This document shows positions 36,644 to 46,445 of a stretch of DNA of 58,626 nucleotides, in pieces. This DNA is from an uncultured Bacteroidales bacterium (GTDB lineage: Bacteria; Bacteroidota; Bacteroidia; Bacteroidales; Bacteroidaceae): contig CACYGK010000009.1 in assembly GCA_902774005.1 (NCBI GenBank), positions 1 to 58,626 of the forward strand, given 5' to 3'. The position numbers and the translations under genes are program-made. The notes below the pieces were generated by a model. It ran no database searches and had not been told where the DNA came from. It saw only the letters and a list, made by a program, of their open reading frames with translations. The stretch's first letter is position 1. Every line of letters starts with the position of its first letter.

Positions 36644-39619
36644 ATGAAAAGATTTCTTACTCTGTTTGTAGCTGTCTGGGCTTCTGTATCCTTTTTGAAT
36701 GCGCAGACTCAGCTCACCACCAACGAACTTACAGGTACATATAAGTACAAGACTACAACCATAAATCCTTTCGGCGTTCACGACCCATCTGTCTATTGGA
36801 ATTCAGCCGATCAGACTTTCTATGTCTATGGTTCTCACTATGCAGGGGCAAAAACCACAGACCTGCGGAACTGGGCTGGCATTTATAACTACTATACTGG
36901 AGGTTATAACTCCGCTAATGCTTACAAGGCGTTTAAGTCCAATCCCACTCATACCGTTATGCGCTGTCTGCCCGGAAGTGCCGTTCAGGAAGAGGTGACT
37001 CTCGGCTCGTTCGATGCTTCGGCATTCTGCTCCACATATGCACCCATGCATGTTACTGACGGACACACTACTACAGAAGCAGAGTGGGTAAGTGGCGACC
37101 AATGGGCTCCGGATATCATATACAACCCTCACATGGGTAAGTGGTGTCTCTATCTGAGTCTTAACGGTGACAACTGGGCATCTGTCGTAGTACTCCTTAC
37201 GAGCGACAGTCCGACCGGACCGTTCACCTATGTAGCTCCGATTGTATTCGGCGGTTTCAATGGATATACATATTCCGGTACTAATGACGCAGGAAAAGCA
37301 TATTCCTTAAAGGTAGATTACAAGGACACAGACCTGGAATTGGTTCTTGGCACTCAGGCTTCACTTCCCGGCCGTTACAATAAGGGAAGGTCGTGGGGTA
37401 GTTTTTGGCCTAACCCTATCGACCCGTGTGTATTTTTCGATGAAGAAGGCGAACTCTGGATGACATACGGTTCTTGGTCTGGAGGTATTTGGATGTTGAA
37501 ACTCGACAAGGCGACAGGTCTTCGCGACTACACATATACTTATTCTGGCACAGCCAGCAGCGTTACCAGTCAGCAGACATCCGATGCCTACTTCGGCAAA
37601 CTCATTGCCGGTGGAGCCTACGTAAGTGGTGAGGGTTCGTACATTCAGCACATTGGCGACTACTACTACCTCTTCATGAGCTATGGCGGTTTTGCTCCCG
37701 ACGGTGGATATGAAATACGTATATTCCGCTCGTCCGACCCGACCGGTCCATATAAAGATGCCAGCGGCAATTCGGCTATCGACACATCCTACCAGTTGAA
37801 CTTTGGTCCAAAAGCCACCACCAATAAAGGTATGAAGGTTATCGGTGCTTACAATGGGTGGGGGATCCAGACGACGGGTGAATGCGCTCATGGACACAAC
37901 TCCGTGTGCCAGGACGACCAGGGTCGTACATTCCTCGTTACACACAGCAAATTCAATCTCCCGCTTCTGCCTGACGGTTCCCGCAATGCTTCCCACGCGA
38001 TGCGTGTTCATCAGCTCTTCCTCAACGAAAAAGGTTGGCTCTGTGCTGCTCCGTTTGTATTCAACGGCGAAACCCTCACCGACAACGACATCGCAACCTC
38101 ACAGCCTTGGACGGCAAACGATATCGAGGGTGACTACGAGATTATTATCCATCCTTACAAACTCGACCATAATAACATGCAGGAGTCCACACCCGTACAG
38201 ATTCACCTCGATGCCGACGGTACGGTGAGCGGAGCATATACTGGTACTTGGAAATTCTCGCAGAGTGGTAAATCCTATATCCAGATTAAACTTGGTTCTA
38301 CGACATACTATGGTGTAGTAAGCGAACAGACCGTTCAAGGAACAAACGATAAACTTCAGACCCTGACCAGCAATGTAAAGGCACTTTGTTTCTCTGCAGT
38401 TGCGTCAAGTGGTGTGCCTGTATGGGGCCACAAGTGGCAACCGCAGTATGCTATTGCCTACAACTACAACCAGCACAGCAGCGTCGAACTGAAGACTAAT
38501 TCTACAGTAAAGTCGAACATCACCATTATGTTCGATCCTGAGCATGGTGCTGACATCGAATGGACATCGTCCAATCCTGAAGTTCTGTCTGAAACCGGAA
38601 AATATAATCCGGGTGATACAGACCAGTCCGTAGATATGAAAGTGCGCCTCTCTGCAGGCGACTACTATTGGGAGAAGGCATATACTGCAAATTGTCTTGC
38701 TGCTACGGAGGTTACAGGCGATCCGTACTCTGGTCTCGTGGCATACTACAACTTCGACGAGAAACCAGTTAAGAATCAGATGAACAGTTCGCAGACGGCA
38801 ACCCTCTCACGCTCTAGCCAACCTACGTCGGCTCCTACGCTTGAGACAGACTACAACCGTTTCGGACAGGTAATTCACCAGTACTTCGGAGCCAACGGCT
38901 ATAACAGCTACGCACGTATGTCGAATCCATTGAAAGATGCCAGCGACCTCGATGGCTTCACAGTCAGTCTTTGGGTGTATCGTTACGATGCGGAAAACTA
39001 TTACGATGACTTCTGGGCATTTTTCGCATTTTTCAATTCTGCGATTTCTTCAGCAAATGGTCCGCGTCTCTTCTTCACAGGCAACAGCTATCTCGGTTTC
39101 AATGATAACAATGATAACTGGTTCGATGTCAATCACCCCGAAACAAAGAAGATAAAGCAGATAGACGAAAAGACTTGGCGTCTGATTACAGTTACCTTCT
39201 CAAAGGAAGACGGCTACATGATATATCGTGACGGAAAGAAATATATATCTATCTACCTGATGTATACAGGCAGCGTAGCAGCAAGCGAATTCGACTGGTC
39301 GAAGGTTACCGACTTCGTCAGCTCCGCTACGTATTTCCATCTCGGTCTCGGTTCGTTCTGGGGCTCTGCCGAGGCTAAGTTCGACGACCTGATGATTTAC
39401 GACCGTGCACTCTCTGCCGAAGACGTTGCCGGACTCTATTCTATTCTCAGTCGTGTGAACTCGTTCGACGACGGAAGTTTCGCAACCGGTATCGACAGTG
39501 AGATAGCCGACATTCCTGCTGAGGCTCCTAAGGGCATCTTCGACCTCATGGGTCGCAAAGTTCTGGCTCCTGAGAAAGGCATCTACATCGTTGACGGAGT
39601 AAAGACTTGTTTCAAGTAA
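36644..39619 (+). CDS. Secreted GH43 (arabinanase/arabinofuranosidase-like) with C-terminal LamG-type domain
   Basis: This 991-residue enzyme probably cleaves arabinan or arabinoxylan side chains. A signal peptide ends LNA before Gln21. The five-bladed propeller carries the full GH43 triad: Asp47 in VHDPSVYW (base), Asp260 in NPIDPCVF (pKa modulator) and Glu330 in SGEGSY (acid). A beta-sandwich follows (about 530-650), then a concanavalin/LamG-like domain starting GLVAYYNFDE (about 700-940), and a tail IFDLMGRKV...GIYIVDGVK. The tail resembles that of the PL11 enzyme upstream and may direct secretion. An in-frame start 28 codons upstream lies inside the terminator and was rejected. The gene is monocistronic. 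Confidence 0.92.
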   Translation: MKRFLTLFVAVWASVSFLNAQTQLTTNELTGTYKYKTTTINPFGVHDPSVYWNSADQTFYVYGSHYAGAKTTDLRNWAGIYNYYTGGYNSANAYKAFKSNPTHTVMRCLPGSAVQEEVTLGSFDASAFCSTYAPMHVTDGHTTTEAEWVSGDQWAPDIIYNPHMGKWCLYLSLNGDNWASVVVLLTSDSPTGPFTYVAPIVFGGFNGYTYSGTNDAGKAYSLKVDYKDTDLELVLGTQASLPGRYNKGRSWGSFWPNPIDPCVFFDEEGELWMTYGSWSGGIWMLKLDKATGLRDYTYTYSGTASSVTSQQTSDAYFGKLIAGGAYVSGEGSYIQHIGDYYYLFMSYGGFAPDGGYEIRIFRSSDPTGPYKDASGNSAIDTSYQLNFGPKATTNKGMKVIGAYNGWGIQTTGECAHGHNSVCQDDQGRTFLVTHSKFNLPLLPDGSRNASHAMRVHQLFLNEKGWLCAAPFVFNGETLTDNDIATSQPWTANDIEGDYEIIIHPYKLDHNNMQESTPVQIHLDADGTVSGAYTGTWKFSQSGKSYIQIKLGSTTYYGVVSEQTVQGTNDKLQTLTSNVKALCFSAVASSGVPVWGHKWQPQYAIAYNYNQHSSVELKTNSTVKSNITIMFDPEHGADIEWTSSNPEVLSETGKYNPGDTDQSVDMKVRLSAGDYYWEKAYTANCLAATEVTGDPYSGLVAYYNFDEKPVKNQMNSSQTATLSRSSQPTSAPTLETDYNRFGQVIHQYFGANGYNSYARMSNPLKDASDLDGFTVSLWVYRYDAENYYDDFWAFFAFFNSAISSANGPRLFFTGNSYLGFNDNNDNWFDVNHPETKKIKQIDEKTWRLITVTFSKEDGYMIYRDGKKYISIYLMYTGSVAASEFDWSKVTDFVSSATYFHLGLGSFWGSAEAKFDDLMIYDRALSAEDVAGLYSILSRVNSFDDGSFATGIDSEIADIPAEAPKGIFDLMGRKVLAPEKGIYIVDGVKTCFK

Positions 39620-39670
39620 AAAATTGCAGATTCAGAGCATCCTTGCTTTTACTCTTATGTCGCTCTGATT

Positions 39671-39782
39671 CGACGTCTCAGGCACTCTGAAATTCCAAGC
39701 GCTTAGAATTTAAGTTTCAAGCGCTTGGAATTTTATTTCTAAGCGCTTAGAATTTCAGCACGGCAGGCGCGCCCCCAAAACG
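39671..39782. repeat. 112-bp interspersed repeat, copy 2, with three AAGCGCTT palindromes
   Basis: Direct copy of 17657-17768 with three substitutions, starting 52 bases after the GH43 stop. The 15-bp hairpin arms are unchanged, so structure is conserved. Sequence outside the repeat differs completely, which places the unit boundaries near these coordinates. Confidence 0.85.
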
Positions 39783-39802
39783 ATGCAGAAGAGTAGGGGA
39801 GA

Positions 39803-39828
39803 CACCGCTGTTTTACGGTGGTTTTATT
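39803..39828 (+). terminator. Possible terminator after the GH43 gene
   Basis: CACCG and CGGTG form a 5-bp stem with an 8-base loop, followed by GTTTTATT. It is short; the adjacent 112-bp repeat hairpin could do the same job. Confidence 0.4.
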
Positions 39829-39929
39829 CGAATCTCGTTTCTTTGCTTTGCATTTATTAAGATATAAATTATTTGTGTTCGCAAACAACTGTTAATTTCA
39901 ATCCGCAAGTGAAATATCTAATCTAAAAA

Positions 39930-39961
39930 TTTGTTTAGAAATCTAATTTGCAGTTTCTTTG
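39930..39961 (+). promoter_or_regulatory. Promoter of the SusCD-FAS1 operon
   Basis: TTTG (39930-39933) is followed after 20 bases by TTTCTTTG (39954-39961), one mismatch from TAnnTTTG. Transcription would start near 39968 and leave a leader of about 145 bases with a small GAGTCC/GGGCTC hairpin (40054-40071, one G-U pair). No regulator gene is adjacent. Confidence 0.5.
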
Positions 39962-40112
39962 CATTCGAATGTATGGTTCAGAGCATCGATTTGGCCAAAT
40001 GTTGGTGCGACGGGCTTTACTTTAAACCAACCTTTTTAGTTTATCAATTAACCGAGTCCCTTGCAGGGCTCAAAATGTGTTTAGAAAAGAAATTAATCTT
40101 TCTAATATTATT

Positions 40113-42968
40113 ATGTCTTACAAAATTAAACGGAAAACACTGCGCAATCACCTTCTGATAGGAGGTGCGCTAGTTGCTGCAAGTTTTGGCGTATTTTCTT
40201 GTTCGGACAAGTATGACTTAGACTCAGACAAGTCTCAACCGACGGGTCTGAACAGTATCTATGGATACTTGGAACAGCAGGGAAACTACACAAATTACTT
40301 GCGACTGATCAATGATCTTGGTGAGGCAGAAGTGCTTAACCAAACAGGTAGTAATACTGTGTTCCCGGCAGACGATGCTGCTTTTGCACAGTTCTTTGCG
40401 AACAACCCATGGAAGGTTTCGAGCTATGAGAGTTTGACTCTGGCTCAGAAGAAGCTATTGCTTTATTCTTCCATGCTCTCCAACCCTTTCTCAACCTCAA
40501 TGCTTTCTACGGCAGAGGGTCCTATCAAGGGTGAGGTGTTCCGTCGTTCATCTTCAGTAACAATCTACGACTCTGTACTCGTGGTTCCGAACAGCGACCC
40601 GGAGGGCATCATGCCTGAGACAGAGCGTTTCGACCAGCTGCGTAAGAGTACGACTCGTACCAGCACCGTCTTGTTCGACGACCAGTCTCAGACGAATCCG
40701 CTGATTCACTTCAACGCTCAGTTCTTGACAGCTAACAAGATTCTGACCGATGACATTGACTTCATCTATGCGAAGTGGCTCGGTAAGTCGAAGCGTGGCG
40801 AGGAAGACGTGTATGTAAACAACACAAAAGTTGTCGAACCTGACATCTTCTGTAAGAACGGTTTCGTTCATCGTGTTGATGAGGTTCTTCTTCCTTTGGA
40901 CAACTTGGCTGAGACCATACGCAAGACTAACAGAACCAAACTGTTCAGTGGTATTGTCGAGCGATTTGCTGCTGTAGCTTATAGTCGCGACCTGACCGAT
41001 GCGTACAATAACAGTAAGGGCACCAATTACGACTCAGTATTCATCAAGCGTTACTATTCCGACCGCTCTTACGGTTCAACAGCTGCCGGTACAGATGCCG
41101 ACAAGGCATTCGACCTTGATAAGGACGATCGTGCACTCAACGGTTCGTTGATTTTCGACCCGGGATGGAACGGTATGTACCCGCAGATGACTGCGAAGGG
41201 TAACGACCCGATGATGGAGGATATGATGGTAATGCTTGTACCGACCAACGAGGCTCTCAAGTCATGGTGGGACGAGGGCGCAGGTCTTGATATCCATACT
41301 TTCTATGCACCAGGCGAGACTGATACAAAGGCAGGTCTGAAGAAAGTTCCTGAGAGTGTACTTGCGAAGCTTGTCAATGCCGGTATGTTGACTCCGTTTA
41401 CTACTACCATTCCTTCTAACTTTGACAACATCCTCGACGATGCCAACATGAAGCTGGGTATTACCGAGGGTGATATCGATAGCGTCATGCTTACCAGCAA
41501 CGGTCTGATATACTTGACTAACAGGGTGTTCTCACCGACTGACTACCGTTCAGTCCTCAGTCCTGCTGTCATCGATACAATCCGTTTCAGTATGATTCAG
41601 AATGCAATCGAATGTCTGAAGTATGAGGCATACCTCAACTCAATGGTATCACATTATACATTCCTCCTGCCTGAGAACTCAGCTATGGAAAACTATGTTG
41701 ACCCTGTGTCGTTCTACTACCAGACACCACAGATGTGGAAGTTCGGACTTGATAGGAGCAAGGCAGTAGGCAATCGTCTCTCGGTTGGAGTATATAACTG
41801 TGAAATTGACGACGCTGGTAATCCTACTCCTTTAACAGCTAAGCCCGCCAGGACTTTGACAGGTGCAAGTGAAACTCATATAAAGGACCGTCTGGAAGAA
41901 ATTCTCGACAACCTGATTATTACTGAAGATTATTCTCCAACCAAGCAGTTCTACAGGACAAAGGGTAATACCTTCGTACAGATTATTCCTTCTAAAACTG
42001 TAAGCGGAGTGGATGTATATGCTACATGGCAGAAAAACTATAATACTCCGATCAGTATTATCGACAATGCCGAGAACCATTTCAATAAAGACAACGGTTC
42101 TACTTACATTGTTGACAGAATGCCTATGGGCGGTAGAAAATCGGTTGCAGCTACATTGGCTGATATTTCTGATTTCTCCGACTTCCTTTGGGTTCTTGAA
42201 AACAGTGGAGCACTCAGCAAACTGGATACAAAGGATAGCTGGGTAGCTGGTGACCAGAATTATGGTAACCTGCTCAACGAAAAGCCGAAGGGAGCTATCG
42301 GTGCTGAAGATGCAACAAGTAGCAAGAAGGTTACATACCTCCTCAACAACTATCATTATACAATGTATGTTCCGACTAATGCAGCTATGGCTCAGGCATT
42401 TGCCGACGGTCTGCCCGATGCTACAGCAATAGCTGAGGCTGAACAGAAAGATATAGACGAAGGTATTGGAAGTGGTGATCCCGCATCCCATGTCGATTCT
42501 CTTAAAGAGGTATTGCTCGACTTTGTGAAGTATCACATCCAGGACAACTCTCTCTTCGTTGACGAGGGCTTTGCATCAGGTTATTACGAATCAGGAAAGA
42601 CCGAGCTCATCAAATCTACAACTGTTGACGAGACAACAGGCGAGATGATATGGGACGGTACATACTCTCCGGGTCGTCCATACAAGTTGGAAGTTACAGT
42701 CACTCCAAGCGGTATTTCTGTCAAAGATAAGATGGGTAACACACGCCATGTGGTTACTTCAGACGGAATTTATAATCTGATGGCTCGTGAATATTGGAGT
42801 GAAGGTGGTAAGGTGACAACCAATCCATATACTACGGTACTGAACAACTCATCGTTCGTTGCTATCCATGCAATCGACGGTCCTCTCTACTTTGATACTC
42901 CAAATCAGTTCAAATACGAGTATAAGAAACTTTACATAGATACTTCTGCAGCTAAACGTCGTAAATAA
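40113..42968 (+). CDS. Fasciclin (FAS1)-domain surface lipoprotein, 951 residues
   Basis: A lipoprotein signal ends FSC (Cys30) and is followed by SDKYD, acidic residues like the surface-export signal of Bacteroidetes lipoproteins. FAS1-type segments recur: SIYGYLEQQGNYTNYLRLI with NTVFPADDAAFAQFF (about 45-130, closing NGFVHRVDEVLLP), a diverged middle region (VERFAAVAYSRDL onward), and a third with ISDFSDFLWVLENSGALSKL and YTMYVPTNAAMAQAF (about 690-790). FAS1 domains usually mediate adhesion to proteins or glycans. I chose the ATG at 40113 because it opens directly into the signal; an in-frame start 12 codons upstream adds sequence unlike a signal. First gene of the operon, 8 bases before the SusC gene. 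Confidence 0.85.
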   Translation: MSYKIKRKTLRNHLLIGGALVAASFGVFSCSDKYDLDSDKSQPTGLNSIYGYLEQQGNYTNYLRLINDLGEAEVLNQTGSNTVFPADDAAFAQFFANNPWKVSSYESLTLAQKKLLLYSSMLSNPFSTSMLSTAEGPIKGEVFRRSSSVTIYDSVLVVPNSDPEGIMPETERFDQLRKSTTRTSTVLFDDQSQTNPLIHFNAQFLTANKILTDDIDFIYAKWLGKSKRGEEDVYVNNTKVVEPDIFCKNGFVHRVDEVLLPLDNLAETIRKTNRTKLFSGIVERFAAVAYSRDLTDAYNNSKGTNYDSVFIKRYYSDRSYGSTAAGTDADKAFDLDKDDRALNGSLIFDPGWNGMYPQMTAKGNDPMMEDMMVMLVPTNEALKSWWDEGAGLDIHTFYAPGETDTKAGLKKVPESVLAKLVNAGMLTPFTTTIPSNFDNILDDANMKLGITEGDIDSVMLTSNGLIYLTNRVFSPTDYRSVLSPAVIDTIRFSMIQNAIECLKYEAYLNSMVSHYTFLLPENSAMENYVDPVSFYYQTPQMWKFGLDRSKAVGNRLSVGVYNCEIDDAGNPTPLTAKPARTLTGASETHIKDRLEEILDNLIITEDYSPTKQFYRTKGNTFVQIIPSKTVSGVDVYATWQKNYNTPISIIDNAENHFNKDNGSTYIVDRMPMGGRKSVAATLADISDFSDFLWVLENSGALSKLDTKDSWVAGDQNYGNLLNEKPKGAIGAEDATSSKKVTYLLNNYHYTMYVPTNAAMAQAFADGLPDATAIAEAEQKDIDEGIGSGDPASHVDSLKEVLLDFVKYHIQDNSLFVDEGFASGYYESGKTELIKSTTVDETTGEMIWDGTYSPGRPYKLEVTVTPSGISVKDKMGNTRHVVTSDGIYNLMAREYWSEGGKVTTNPYTTVLNNSSFVAIHAIDGPLYFDTPNQFKYEYKKLYIDTSAAKRRK

Positions 42969-42976
42969 TCTATATC

Positions 42977-45900
42977 ATGAAGAAAATATTATCAATCCTA
43001 ATGCTGATTGCGTGTGTTTGCACCAGTGCAAATGCGCAAGTTAAAGCAGGCGATATTGTAAGTGGTCAGATTTGGGACGATCTCGAACCTCTGATGATGG
43101 TTAACGTTGTCGAAATTGACCATAACAACCGTATCGTTGCAGCGGGAACTACCGATATCAACGGTAACTTCTCGTTCAAAATCGTGAGTCCTAAAGATAA
43201 GATTCGTATATCTTATATAGGTTGTGAGACAAAGATTCTTCCTATCACCAAGCGCTCGTTCGGTAAGATTGTACTTACCAACCAGACTCAGTTGAAGGAA
43301 GTAGTCGTAAAGGCAGTCAAGAAGACTCAGACTTCGGGTCTGTCTATTCCTGTGACGGAAATCTCTGTAGCACAGCAGACTATCGACATGAAGGAATTCG
43401 AAGGTCTCGCAATGACCAGTGTCGATGAGGCTCTGCAGGGACGTATCTCAGGTCTGGATATCGTTGCCAACTCTGGTAACCTTGGTTCCGGTACTACAAT
43501 GCGTCTGCGTGGTGTCAACACCATCAACGGTAATGCCGACCCTCTTATCGTAGTAAACGGAAACGTCTTCTCAACCGACGCTAACGAGAACTTCGACTAT
43601 ACCAATGCCAACGAGGAAAAGTTCGCTGAACTTCTGAATGTAAACCCTGAGGATATCGAGTCAATCTCCGTCCTCAAGGATGCTGCCGCTACGGCCATCT
43701 GGGGTTCTCAGGGTGCAAACGGTGTAATCGAAATCCGCACTAAGCGTGGTGCACGTGGTAAGACAAAGATCAACTACTCTTACCGTTTCACAGGCAGCTG
43801 GCAACCTAAGGGTTACAAACTGCTCAACGGTGACGACTACACCATGTACCTTAAGGAAGCATACTTCAACACAACCCAGAACGCAGAGTTCGCTACTCCG
43901 GGTAAGGCAAACTACATCCCTGAAATCGGTTACAACAAGGAATTCTCAGAATATGAGATGTACAACAACAATACCGACTGGGTAGATGCCGTTTCACAGT
44001 TCGGACAGAACCATCAGCACTATATCGCTCTTACGGGTGGTGGTGAGAAAGCAAACTTCCGTATCTCAGGTGGTTACGACCATGCTACCGGTATCGTTAT
44101 CAAGCAGGTACTCGACCGTTTCACTACACGTGTAGCTCTCGACTACTTTGTCAGCGACCGAATCAAGGTAAGTTCAAACTTCGACCTTACTCATACCAAG
44201 AACCAGAAGAACTATCAGTATGGCGGTAAGGACCTTATGGCTATAGCACAGATTAAGATGCCTAACCTTTCCATCTATCAGCAGGACGCCAACGGTAACG
44301 AAATAGGTGAGTACTACACAATGAACCCGTATCTTACTGCTGCACAGGCTGGTTACAATGCTGCATCCGGTATGCATCCTAATCAGAGAGACCTGTTGAA
44401 AGACCAATACGGTCTTCCTAACCCGGTAGCCATTGCACACCAGGCAAAGCGTGACTGGACAGAACTCAAGCTCTCTCCTGAGTTCATCCTGGCATACGAC
44501 ATCCTCGGTACTGAAGCTGATCAGACACGTCTGAAGTATGAAGGACAGATCATATTCGACATCTACAGTCGTGGTGAGGATACTTACTTCCCAGGTTCGC
44601 TCATTGCAACCAACTGGTCTTCTTCCGATACTTATAATGCGGCAGAATCCTACTCGTATAAGCAGCATGGACTTTCTACCCGTCACTCTCTGACATTTAC
44701 TCCTCACTTCAAGAACGAAGACCATAGTCTCTTGGCAATGGTACGCTACCAATATACTAACGGTACGTCTTCCGCACAGACAAACGGTCAGAAGTGGCTT
44801 CCTACAGTCGATGGAATCACATCACCGCTTGCAGGAGGTATTCCTACTTCATTCAGCACAGGTGCCGGTGAATGGAAATCACAGTTCTTCCTCTTCCAGG
44901 TACACTACGCATACAAAGGACGATACATCTTCGATGCTACTCTGCGTCGCGATGCATCTACAAAGTTCGGTCCGTCAAGCCGTTGGGGTAACTTCCCTGG
45001 TCTCTCTGCCCGTTGGAACATCAGCGACGAACCTTGGATGAAATGGGCTGAAAACTGGCTCTCCATGCTTTCTATCCGTCCGGGTTGGGGTATCGTAGGT
45101 AACCAGCCGGGTGGTGAAGGATGGTACTACTCCAAGTATTCCACAGGCTCCAACTACCTCAGCTCTTCATCGGTTATTCCGTCAAACATTCGTCTGGCTG
45201 ACCTGAAGTGGGAAAAGACTGAAACCTTCAACCTCGGTTTCGACTTCGGTTTCCTCGACGGAAAGATTGATGGTGACCTCTCTATCTATACTAAGAAGAC
45301 AACCCAGCTGCTCAACACAAATGGACGTTATAAGATTCCATCATCTTCCGGTTTCAACGCACTCGACGTGAAGAACGAGGGTAAGATGCGAAACAACGGT
45401 TGGGAATTCAACATCAACGGACACAAGATTATCAGTGCAGGCAAATTCTCCGTTGACTTCAACATTACATTCGCTAACTCACGTAACAAGATTCTTGAGA
45501 TGGACGAAACCCTTCTCGAAGGATATAACGAAGAGTTCGGATTCAGAAACGGTCAGTACCTCTCACGCGTTCAGCTCAACAACCCGCTCGGTTCCATCTA
45601 CGGATTCCGTTCAAAGGGTGTTTATGCTTACTCAAGTCTTCCACGCGTACGCGACCGTGCAACAGGTGTTGAATCATACGTAGATATGGATATGGCAGAC
45701 ATCGACAAGTCAAAGTACATCATTCTCGAAAACGGTGGTAAGAACGCACCTGTAGTACGTACTCCAAACGGCGACGTAGTTTACAACGCTTCTGGTACAC
45801 CAAAGAAGATGTATTTCGACTACAATGGTGGTACACGCTATGAATTCCAGGGTGGTGATGCAATCTACGATGATGTTAACCGAGACGGTAGCATCGACGA

Positions 45901-46432
45901 ACTCGATATCGTTTACCTCGGCAGTACATTGCCAAAGCTGACCGGTGGTTTCGGTGTTAAGTTCAACTATGGTCCTCTCTCACTCAACCTCCAGTTCAAC
46001 TACCGTTATGGTAACAAGTTGCTCAACTATGCTCGTATGAACCTCGAGAACATGTCGAACAACAACAACCAGTCACAGGCTGTTAACTGGCGTTGGCATG
46101 CAGAGGGTGATCAGGCGTTGCTCCCACGTGCCGCAACATCGCAGACAGGTGTTAACACATACAACTACCTCGGATCTGACCGCTTCGTTGAGGATGGTTC
46201 ATTCCTCCGTCTCAACTACGCTCAGCTCTCATACACATTCACTCCTCAGTCGTTGAAGAAGTTGGGTATCTCACAACTCCGCTTCAACCTTATAGCTAAT
46301 AACGTATTCTGTATAACGAAGTACTCCGGTCCGGAACCGGAACGTCCACAGGCAGGTTTCGCTCCTGCATCGGATAGTGGTAACACACCGCGTGCAAAGT
46401 CGTTTACAGTAGGTGCATCAATAACTTTCTAA
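42977..46432 (+). CDS. SusC/RagA-type TonB-dependent outer-membrane transporter, first copy
   Basis: The 1,151-residue protein is a 22-strand barrel importing a bound ligand with energy from TonB. The signal peptide ends ANA before Gln21. A carboxypeptidase-regulatory-like domain (GDIVSGQIWDDLEPLMM, GTTDINGNFSF) covers about 25-110, then the plug with the SusC signature MTSVDEALQGRISGLDIV and LRGVNTINGNADPLIVVNG, VEVLKD-like EDIESISVLKDAAATAIWG, and the barrel ending RAKSFTVGASITF. It pairs with the SusD gene 13 bases downstream. The substrate is unknown; no carbohydrate enzyme is in the operon. Confidence 0.96.
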   Translation: MKKILSILMLIACVCTSANAQVKAGDIVSGQIWDDLEPLMMVNVVEIDHNNRIVAAGTTDINGNFSFKIVSPKDKIRISYIGCETKILPITKRSFGKIVLTNQTQLKEVVVKAVKKTQTSGLSIPVTEISVAQQTIDMKEFEGLAMTSVDEALQGRISGLDIVANSGNLGSGTTMRLRGVNTINGNADPLIVVNGNVFSTDANENFDYTNANEEKFAELLNVNPEDIESISVLKDAAATAIWGSQGANGVIEIRTKRGARGKTKINYSYRFTGSWQPKGYKLLNGDDYTMYLKEAYFNTTQNAEFATPGKANYIPEIGYNKEFSEYEMYNNNTDWVDAVSQFGQNHQHYIALTGGGEKANFRISGGYDHATGIVIKQVLDRFTTRVALDYFVSDRIKVSSNFDLTHTKNQKNYQYGGKDLMAIAQIKMPNLSIYQQDANGNEIGEYYTMNPYLTAAQAGYNAASGMHPNQRDLLKDQYGLPNPVAIAHQAKRDWTELKLSPEFILAYDILGTEADQTRLKYEGQIIFDIYSRGEDTYFPGSLIATNWSSSDTYNAAESYSYKQHGLSTRHSLTFTPHFKNEDHSLLAMVRYQYTNGTSSAQTNGQKWLPTVDGITSPLAGGIPTSFSTGAGEWKSQFFLFQVHYAYKGRYIFDATLRRDASTKFGPSSRWGNFPGLSARWNISDEPWMKWAENWLSMLSIRPGWGIVGNQPGGEGWYYSKYSTGSNYLSSSSVIPSNIRLADLKWEKTETFNLGFDFGFLDGKIDGDLSIYTKKTTQLLNTNGRYKIPSSSGFNALDVKNEGKMRNNGWEFNINGHKIISAGKFSVDFNITFANSRNKILEMDETLLEGYNEEFGFRNGQYLSRVQLNNPLGSIYGFRSKGVYAYSSLPRVRDRATGVESYVDMDMADIDKSKYIILENGGKNAPVVRTPNGDVVYNASGTPKKMYFDYNGGTRYEFQGGDAIYDDVNRDGSIDELDIVYLGSTLPKLTGGFGVKFNYGPLSLNLQFNYRYGNKLLNYARMNLENMSNNNNQSQAVNWRWHAEGDQALLPRAATSQTGVNTYNYLGSDRFVEDGSFLRLNYAQLSYTFTPQSLKKLGISQLRFNLIANNVFCITKYSGPEPERPQAGFAPASDSGNTPRAKSFTVGASITF

Positions 46433-46445
46433 TAGTTTAATAGAT

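Noticed and set aside
17657-39782. The two direct repeats as ends of a mobile element carrying the ribosomal operon
   Set aside because: The enclosed genes are essential and in ancestral order, with no integrase or transposase; interspersed repeats are simpler.
39931-40158. 75-codon frame before the first FAS1 gene
   Set aside because: It overlaps the inferred promoter and the FAS1 signal peptide in another frame.
41832-42536. Minus-strand 234-codon frame inside the first FAS1 gene
   Set aside because: Composition and lack of motifs mark it as a shadow of the FAS1 protein.
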